Assembly: GCA_030044105.1 (NCBI GenBank)
Contig: JASHWL010000041.1
Span: 1 to 9,828, forward strand
Direction of reading: 5' to 3'
DNA: 9,828 nucleotides
DNA from: Thermoplasmata archaeon
GTDB lineage: Archaea > Thermoplasmatota > Thermoplasmata > Lutacidiplasmatales > UBA184
Part shown: positions 4,794 to 9,828 of the stretch, in pieces
How the letters are laid out: each line of letters starts with the position of its first letter
How positions within the stretch are numbered: position 1 is the first letter of the stretch
The notes under the pieces: generated by a model
Seen by the model: the letters and a program-made list of their open reading frames with translations, nothing else
Databases searched by the model: none
Told to the model about the DNA's origin: nothing
Position numbers and translations under genes: made by a program

Positions 4794-7700
4794 ATGTACC
4801 TGAAGCGGCTCAAGGTCCGGAACTTCAAGTCGTTCTCCGGAGCGACCGAGATCCCGTTCCTGCCGGGGTTCACCGGGGTGGCGGGCCCGAACGGGATGGG
4901 CAAGTCGAACATCTCGGACGCGATCCTGTTCGTCCTGGGGCCGACCAGCTCGAAGGCGCTCCGCGCCGAGCGGCTCACGCACCTGTTCTTCAACGGCGGG
5001 GCGTCCAAGAAGCCCGCGACGGAGTGCGAGGTCTCGCTCGTCTTCGACAACTCCGACAAGATGCTGCCGGTCGAGTCCGCGGAGGTCGAGGTCACGCGCT
5101 ACGTCAAGCTCGCACCGAGCGACCCGGACGGCTACTACTCGTACTTCTACGTCAACGGCAAGCGCACGACCCAGACCGAGATCGACGCCCTGCTCGCGCA
5201 CGGCCGGCTCTCGGGCGACGGCTACAACCTGGTGCAGCAGGGCGACGTCAACAAGATCGTCACCATGGGCCCGGTGCCCCGCCGCGGGCTCCTCGAGCGG
5301 CTCGCCGGCATCAGCCAGTACGACGAGGAGCTTGAGCGGGCCGCGACCAAGCGGGTCGACCTCGACGAGAACCTGACCCGGATCCAGACCCTGCTCGGGG
5401 AGATCAAGGGCCACCTCTCCGGCCTCGAGAACCAGCGGCTCCAGGCCATCCAGTACAAGCAGATCCAGGACGACAAGCGGCGGACCGAGGCGCGCCTCGC
5501 CCGCGCGGGCCACCGGATGGCGGAGCAGGAGCTGGCGACCTGCCGCAAGCAGGTCGAGACCGTGCGCGCCGAGCTCGCCAAGCTCGAGACGAACCGCTCC
5601 GAGCTCACCCAGCGCCAGGGCGAGCTCGCGGGATCGATCGACGCGGTCGACCGCGAGATCGCCGAGGCCGGCGGCGCGGCGGCGGTCAAGTTCAAGGCGG
5701 AGCTCGACGAGAAACGCATGGGCTTCGCGCGGCTCGACCAGACGCTCGAGCACCTGAAGGAGGAGCTCGAGGGGCTGGACGGGCAGGTCGCGGAGCTCGA
5801 GAAGGCGCTCCGGGCCGACGACGCACAGCGCGCCGAGCTCGAGTCCGCCCAGTCGGGGCTCGCGGAGCGTCTCGCGACGCTCGAGCACGAGGCCGAGGAG
5901 CACTCGGCCGGGATCCGCGCGGCCACCGGCCCGTCGGGAAAGTCCGGCGAGAAGCTCGCCGCGACGCGGCGGCAGCAGCTCGAACTTCAGCGCCAGCACG
6001 ATGCGAAGCAGAAGGCCTGGCAGCAGGCGGTGCAGGATCGGGAGAGCGCCCACGCGACCGAAGAGGCCGCGGAACGCACGCTCGCCCAGGCCCAGGACGA
6101 CCTGCGGGAGCGGGAGGTCGAGGTCCGCGACCTGGAGCTGCGCCTCAAGGAGACCGGCGGGACCCCGAAGGGCGCGGGGGGCGCCGCGACCGGCGACCTC
6201 CAGAAGGAGCTCTTCTCGCTCAAGAACCAGGAGAAGGCGCTCACCGCGGACGCCGAGCGTCTCGCGCGCGAGGTCGGCGAGCTGAACCGCCGGTACCTCG
6301 GGCTCGACGCCCGGCTGAAGGCCCGCACCGAGGCCGGCGCCCGCCCGAACCAGCTGGCGGCCGTCGACTTCCTGCTCTCCCAGCGGAACCTGGGGAAGGT
6401 CGCCGGGATCCGCGGGACCGTCGAGGAGCTCGCCGATTTCGATCCGAAGCACAAGACCGCGCTGCAGGTCGCCGGCGGGAACCGGTTCCAGGCGCTGGTC
6501 GTCGAGACCGACCAGGTGGCGGAGGAGTGCATCAAGCTCCTCCGGGAAGAGAAGCGCGGGCGCGCCACCTTCCTCCCGCTCAACCGGATGCTGCCGGGCC
6601 GGCCGCACGGAAAGTCGCTCGTGGCCGCCAAGGCTTCGGGAGCGGCCGGGTTCGCGATCGACCTCGTCCGGTTCGACGAGAACTTCCGGCCCGCGTTCTG
6701 GTACGTCTTCGGCGAGACCGTCGTGATGAACGACCTCGCCAGCGCGCGCGCCGAGATGGGCGGCGTGCGGCTCGTCACGCTGCAGGGCGACCTCATCGAG
6801 GCGACCGGCGCGATCTCGGGCGGGTATCTCGATCCCAGCGCCCAAGGCCGCGGCGCCGACAGCGCCGTGGAGCTGAAGCGGCTCGGCGACGAGCTCCGCG
6901 AGAAGAGCGCGGCCGACAGCGCCGCGCGGGCCACGCTCACGAAGACCGCCGAGCGGATCCGCACGGTGAGCGAGGAGCTCGCCGCCCGGTCCATCCGCGA
7001 CCAGTCGCAGCAATCCACCCGCCAGATCCTCGAGAAGGACCTCGTGTCCGCCCGCGGCCGGAAGAAGGCGGCCGAGGAGCAGATCGCGTCCGCGACCGCG
7101 GAGCAGGCGAAGAGCGAGGCGGCCTTCACGAAGGCCGACCAGGCGGCCGCGACGCTGGCCGCGGCCATCGCCGAGCTGAAGAGCTCGATCGGTGCGGCCC
7201 AGGAAGAGTACCTCGGCCAGCTCCCGGAAGCGCTCGGGGCGAAGCTCCGCGCGCTCCAGGAGGCCGCCCAGAAGACCTCGGAGGAGCGGGTCCAGGTCAA
7301 CGGCGACCTCGAGGCGACCAAAGCCTCGCTCGCCGCGCTCGTCGCCGGCCTCGAGGGCCGGCGGAAGGAGCTGAACGATCACCGGGCGTCGAGCGCCGCC
7401 AAGAAGAAGGAGATCGCCCGCACCGAGAAGGCGGTCCACGAGGCCAAGGAGGCGCTCGACGCCCTCAAGTCCGTCGAGTCGAAGCAGAGCGAGGCGCAGC
7501 AGGCGTCGGCGGAGAAGAAACGGAAGCTCGAGGAGCAGCGCCTCGAGGTGACCCGCCGCCTCGGCGAGGCGCAGGCGAACCTCGAGACGCGGAAGTCGCT
7601 CCTCACCTCGGAGGAGACCCGCCTCGCGGTCGCCGAGCAGAAGTTCCACGAGCTCGAGGCGGCGCTGACGCAGTTCCCCGAGCCGGAGGCGGACGAGAAG

Positions 7701-8426
7701 CCGATGTCGGTCGACGAGCTCCGCCGCAAGGTCACGACGCTCGAGCAGCAGCTCGCGACGATGGGCGACGTCAACCTGCGCGCCGTCGAGGAGTACGACC
7801 AGGAGAAGGGCCGGCTCGACGAGTTCTCCGGCGAGGTGGAGCGGCTCACCACCGAGAAGAACGAGCTCACGAGCCTGGTCGGCGAGATCGAGACCAAGAA
7901 GCGCGAGAGGATCCGCGAGGTCGTCGTCCAGGTCGACGGTCACTTCCGGGAGATCTACGGGGAGCTCAGCGCGGGCGGCGAGGGCGAGATCGTGCTGGAG
8001 AACCCGGACGACCCGCTCGCCGGAGGCCTCCTCATCCGCGCGCGCCCGGTCGGGAAGACCGTCGCCCGGCTCGAGCAGCTGAGCGGCGGCGAGAAGTCGC
8101 TCGCGAGCCTCGCCTTCATCTTCGCGCTCCAGCGCTACGACCCGAGCCCGCTCTACGTGTTCGATGAGGTCGACATGTCGCTCGACGGGCTCAACGCCGA
8201 GTACGTCGGCCGCATGCTCCGGCGGAACGCCGAGCGCGCGCAGTTCGTCGTGATCTCGCTGCGCAAGGTGACGCTCAAGTTCGCGAGCCACCTCTACGGC
8301 GTGACCATGCACGGGGACGGGTGCTCCCGCGTGGTCGGCATCCGGCTCGACGACATCCACGACGTCGAGAGCCGGGAGGGCGCGCGCGAGCCCGAGCCCG
8401 TGGCCCCGGTGGTGGAGGCGCGATGA
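4794..8426 (+). CDS. smc: chromosome segregation SMC ATPase
   Basis: This 1210-residue SMC protein is the motor of the SMC-ScpAB condensin, which organises and segregates the chromosome. The N-terminal head begins MYLKRLKVRNFKSF and carries Walker A GPNGMGKSN (31-39), an R-loop region SKALRAERL (53-61) and the Q-loop VQQGD (147-151). Coiled coil runs from about 170 to 515. The hinge spans about 518-680 (VAGIRGTVEELADFDPKHK, then GDLIEATGAISGGY). The returning coil runs from about 685 to 1045. The C-terminal head has signature LSGGEKSL (1096-1103), Walker B YVFDEVD (1121-1127) with D1124/E1125, and D-loop SLDGLNAE. All ATPase elements are present, so it should be active. The DEVDMSLDGLNAE and VVISLRKVTLK blocks look euryarchaeal. 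ATG 4794 is chosen because homology starts there and a Shine-Dalgarno precedes it. The stop overlaps the scpA start as ATGA. Its length is slightly above the usual 1150-1190 residues. Confidence 0.97.
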   Translation: MYLKRLKVRNFKSFSGATEIPFLPGFTGVAGPNGMGKSNISDAILFVLGPTSSKALRAERLTHLFFNGGASKKPATECEVSLVFDNSDKMLPVESAEVEVTRYVKLAPSDPDGYYSYFYVNGKRTTQTEIDALLAHGRLSGDGYNLVQQGDVNKIVTMGPVPRRGLLERLAGISQYDEELERAATKRVDLDENLTRIQTLLGEIKGHLSGLENQRLQAIQYKQIQDDKRRTEARLARAGHRMAEQELATCRKQVETVRAELAKLETNRSELTQRQGELAGSIDAVDREIAEAGGAAAVKFKAELDEKRMGFARLDQTLEHLKEELEGLDGQVAELEKALRADDAQRAELESAQSGLAERLATLEHEAEEHSAGIRAATGPSGKSGEKLAATRRQQLELQRQHDAKQKAWQQAVQDRESAHATEEAAERTLAQAQDDLREREVEVRDLELRLKETGGTPKGAGGAATGDLQKELFSLKNQEKALTADAERLAREVGELNRRYLGLDARLKARTEAGARPNQLAAVDFLLSQRNLGKVAGIRGTVEELADFDPKHKTALQVAGGNRFQALVVETDQVAEECIKLLREEKRGRATFLPLNRMLPGRPHGKSLVAAKASGAAGFAIDLVRFDENFRPAFWYVFGETVVMNDLASARAEMGGVRLVTLQGDLIEATGAISGGYLDPSAQGRGADSAVELKRLGDELREKSAADSAARATLTKTAERIRTVSEELAARSIRDQSQQSTRQILEKDLVSARGRKKAAEEQIASATAEQAKSEAAFTKADQAAATLAAAIAELKSSIGAAQEEYLGQLPEALGAKLRALQEAAQKTSEERVQVNGDLEATKASLAALVAGLEGRRKELNDHRASSAAKKKEIARTEKAVHEAKEALDALKSVESKQSEAQQASAEKKRKLEEQRLEVTRRLGEAQANLETRKSLLTSEETRLAVAEQKFHELEAALTQFPEPEADEKPMSVDELRRKVTTLEQQLATMGDVNLRAVEEYDQEKGRLDEFSGEVERLTTEKNELTSLVGEIETKKRERIREVVVQVDGHFREIYGELSAGGEGEIVLENPDDPLAGGLLIRARPVGKTVARLEQLSGGEKSLASLAFIFALQRYDPSPLYVFDEVDMSLDGLNAEYVGRMLRRNAERAQFVVISLRKVTLKFASHLYGVTMHGDGCSRVVGIRLDDIHDVESREGAREPEPVAPVVEAR

Positions 8427-9370
8427 CGATCTCCGAGACCGAGGCGGCCGACCTCGCCCGACCGAACGCGGTCCCGCGCGAGGCCGCCGAGAAGGTCCTG
8501 CGCTACCTCGTCTTCCACCGCTCCCTGCTCGGGGAGGCGGAGGACACCTCGGTCCTGCTCGAGCGCTACCTGACGCTCGTGCAGAACCTGAAGGAGGGCG
8601 TCCACCTCGTCATCCCCGACGAGTTCCAGAAGGCGACGGCGCTCCTGTTCGAGCTCGTGATGGAGGAGGAGTTCGATCCCTGGGAGATCGACCTCGTGAA
8701 GTTCACGCAGTCGTACCTCGAACGGGTCCGCGCCGACGGGCGCGTGAACTTCGCGATCGCCGGCCGGCTGGTCTACATGGCGTGGAGCATCCTCTACCTC
8801 CAGTCCGAGGCCGTCCTGAAGACCCGCGAGCCGCCGCCCGCGCCCGACGGCGAGGCGGGAGCCTACCCCGACGACGGCTACCTGCCGCTGCTCGAGACGC
8901 CGGAGGCGGTCGACGTGACGACCGCCGTGCTCGGGACCGCCGACCCCCCACCGCTCCTCGAGATGGTCCGCCACCCCGAGACCCGGCCGGTCTCCCTGCT
9001 CGAGCTCGTCCGCGCGTTCGGCGAGGCCGAGGCCGACGCCCGGCGCGCCACGCGGCTCGAGGAGCTCCGCGACCGCCTCCGCGAGGAGCAGCGCGCCCCC
9101 CCCGAGGTCCTGGTCCACGGCGATCTCCCCGAGCACGACCTCGCCGACACCTGGGAGGCCGCGCTCCGACATGCGATCGGCGAGCCGTTCCCCCTCCTCG
9201 GCCTCTGGAACCCGCTCTCCGGACGCGACCGCCTGGTCGCGATCTTCCTGGCGGCCCTGTTCCTCGCCCGCGAGCGCTCGATCGAGCTCCGCCAGGAGTC
9301 CCTCGGCGAGTCGCCGGTCCTCCTGGTCCGGCTGCTCGACACACGTCCCACGCTGCCCGAGGAGGCCTAG
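8423..9370 (+). CDS. scpA: segregation and condensation protein A (kleisin)
   Basis: This 315-residue kleisin bridges the two SMC heads and recruits ScpB. The diagnostic block is FDPWEIDLVKFTQSYLERV (84-102), followed by AGRLVYMAWSILYLQSEAVL (113-132), matching the conserved second helix. A variable acidic/proline-rich linker fills about 135-185. The C-terminal winged helix, which contacts the SMC head, is recognisable in RDRLVAIFLAALFLARERSI (268-287) and ELRQE (288-292). ATG 8423 overlaps the smc stop (ATGA), with a strong GGAGG at 8414-8418 four bases upstream. The N-terminus is longer than in the bacterial protein: about 60 residues (AAEKVLRYLVFHRSLL onward) precede the helix before the DPW motif, and the bacterial FxGPLDLLL motif is absent, replaced by FQKATALLFELV (68-79). 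This departure is common among archaeal ScpA as far as I recall. Confidence 0.92.
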   Translation: MTISETEAADLARPNAVPREAAEKVLRYLVFHRSLLGEAEDTSVLLERYLTLVQNLKEGVHLVIPDEFQKATALLFELVMEEEFDPWEIDLVKFTQSYLERVRADGRVNFAIAGRLVYMAWSILYLQSEAVLKTREPPPAPDGEAGAYPDDGYLPLLETPEAVDVTTAVLGTADPPPLLEMVRHPETRPVSLLELVRAFGEAEADARRATRLEELRDRLREEQRAPPEVLVHGDLPEHDLADTWEAALRHAIGEPFPLLGLWNPLSGRDRLVAIFLAALFLARERSIELRQESLGESPVLLVRLLDTRPTLPEEA

Positions 9371-9373
9371 GCG

Positions 9374-9828
9374 ATGCCGTCGAAGCTCGATGACCTGGTC
9401 CTGCAGGTCGAGGCCGTGCTCTTCGCCGCGGGGAAGCCCCTCAGCGTCAAGGAGATCACCGGCGCGCTCGGGCTGGACGACTTCCGGCCCGTGCAGCGGG
9501 CCGTCCGCACGCTCCAGCAGACCTACGAGAACCGCCAGTCGGCGCTCGAGGTCCGGCGCGTCGGGGACCGCTACGCGCTGCAGCTCGAGGAGCGGTTCGT
9601 CCCGACCGTGCACGCCGTGACGCCGGTCGAGATGGCGCCCCGCACCCTGAAGACCCTCACGCTCGTCGCCTACCACCAGCCGGTCCTGCAGAGCGTCCTC
9701 GTGCGGATGATCGGGGACGTCGCGTACGAGGAGGTCCAGCACCTCCGCGGCCTGGGCCTCGTCCACACCGAGGCGAAAGGGTCGACGCTCGAGCTCACGA
9801 CCACGCGCCGGTTCGCCGAGTACTTCGG
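9374..9828 (+). CDS. scpB: segregation and condensation protein B (5' part; runs off the window)
   Basis: The first 151 codons plus two bases of the next are present. ScpB is a winged-helix protein that dimerises and binds the ScpA linker, completing the SMC-ScpAB complex. Family features are LVLQVEAVLFAAGKPLSVKE (8-27) in the first winged helix, and YALQLEERF (67-75). In the second winged helix are LKTLTLVAYHQPVLQS (92-107), where bacterial proteins have an AYRQPI motif, VAYEEVQHLRGLGLVHT (116-132) and TTTRRFAEYFG (142-152, the last codon incomplete), where the family usually nears its end. Perhaps 20-40 residues are missing. ATG 9374 lies three bases after the scpA stop, with GAGGAGG at 9359-9365 eight bases upstream as a strong Shine-Dalgarno. 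Nothing suggests damage; the gene is cut only by the window edge. Confidence 0.93.
   Translation, partial: MPSKLDDLVLQVEAVLFAAGKPLSVKEITGALGLDDFRPVQRAVRTLQQTYENRQSALEVRRVGDRYALQLEERFVPTVHAVTPVEMAPRTLKTLTLVAYHQPVLQSVLVRMIGDVAYEEVQHLRGLGLVHTEAKGSTLELTTTRRFAEYF

Noticed and set aside
4565..5095. Upstream extension of the methyltransferase frame to 5095, giving 564 codons.
   Set aside because: It would run antisense across the smc start and the promoter region. The added sequence has no homology-like pattern, and the TATA-like box lies immediately before GTG 4564.
5922..5951. GPSGKSGEK in the SMC coiled coil, resembling a P-loop.
   Set aside because: It lies in the middle of the coiled-coil arm with no strand before it and no matching Walker B. 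The true Walker A is at residues 31-39. It is better read as a coil break.
6527..8167. A 546-codon plus-strand frame overlapping smc.
   Set aside because: It is an out-of-frame reading of smc with an Arg/Gly/Pro/Ala-dominated composition and no recognisable domain.
3099..8360. A 1753-codon open frame on the minus strand running antisense to the whole of smc and the gap, in frame with the 101-residue gene.
   Set aside because: Its translation is Leu/Arg/Glu/Gly-rich and repetitive, as expected from reading GAG/CTC/GCC-rich codons backwards. The opposite strand encodes complete SMC with all motifs. Only the last 101 codons look like protein.
1..9828. Search for tRNA or rRNA genes, CRISPR arrays, transposon ends, or defence or toxin-antitoxin genes.
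   Set aside because: By eye I saw no regularly spaced repeats, cloverleaf-like segments, transposase motifs or toxin-like small proteins. Apart from the gap at 4565-4793, the window is filled by the listed genes.

Overview
The window looks like chromosomal DNA of a high-GC archaeon. The evidence is a euryarchaeal-type smc-scpA-scpB cluster, a DUF2079 membrane protein of the kind common in archaea, and TATA-box-like AT islands placed about 25 bp upstream of likely starts. A GC-rich lineage of Thermoplasmatota is my best guess, from general knowledge rather than any search. Coding density is very high: the only gap is about 230 bp, at 4565-4793. I see no tRNA or rRNA gene, CRISPR array, insertion sequence or phage gene.

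Layout. (1) Positions 1-3136, plus strand: the 3' end of an unidentified gene, then a 696-residue DUF2079 multi-spanning membrane protein, then a family 2 glycosyltransferase. Each is joined to the next by a 4-base start/stop overlap, so this is probably one operon concerned with cell-surface glycans or glycoproteins. (2) Positions 3099-4564, minus strand: a two-gene unit. The first gene encodes a 387-residue protein that appears to join an N-terminal F420/FMN-type split-barrel-like domain to a class I SAM-dependent methyltransferase. It overlaps by 4 bases an unrecognised 101-residue protein, whose 3' end overlaps the convergent glycosyltransferase gene by 38 bp. (3) Positions 4565-4793: a divergent intergenic region with one TATA-like box and one 10-bp palindrome for each direction, plus an approximately 80-nt leader for smc. 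(4) Positions 4794-9828, plus strand: smc (1210 residues), scpA (315 residues) and the first 151 codons of scpB. Overlaps or short gaps and good Shine-Dalgarno sequences link them, and together they encode the SMC-kleisin-ScpB condensin that compacts and segregates the chromosome.

Most of the window is well-understood housekeeping. The parts that merit a second look are the apparent barrel-methyltransferase fusion with its coupled small partner, the palindromes in the divergent promoter region, the added C-terminal beta-rich domain on the DUF2079 protein, and sequence details of SMC and ScpA.
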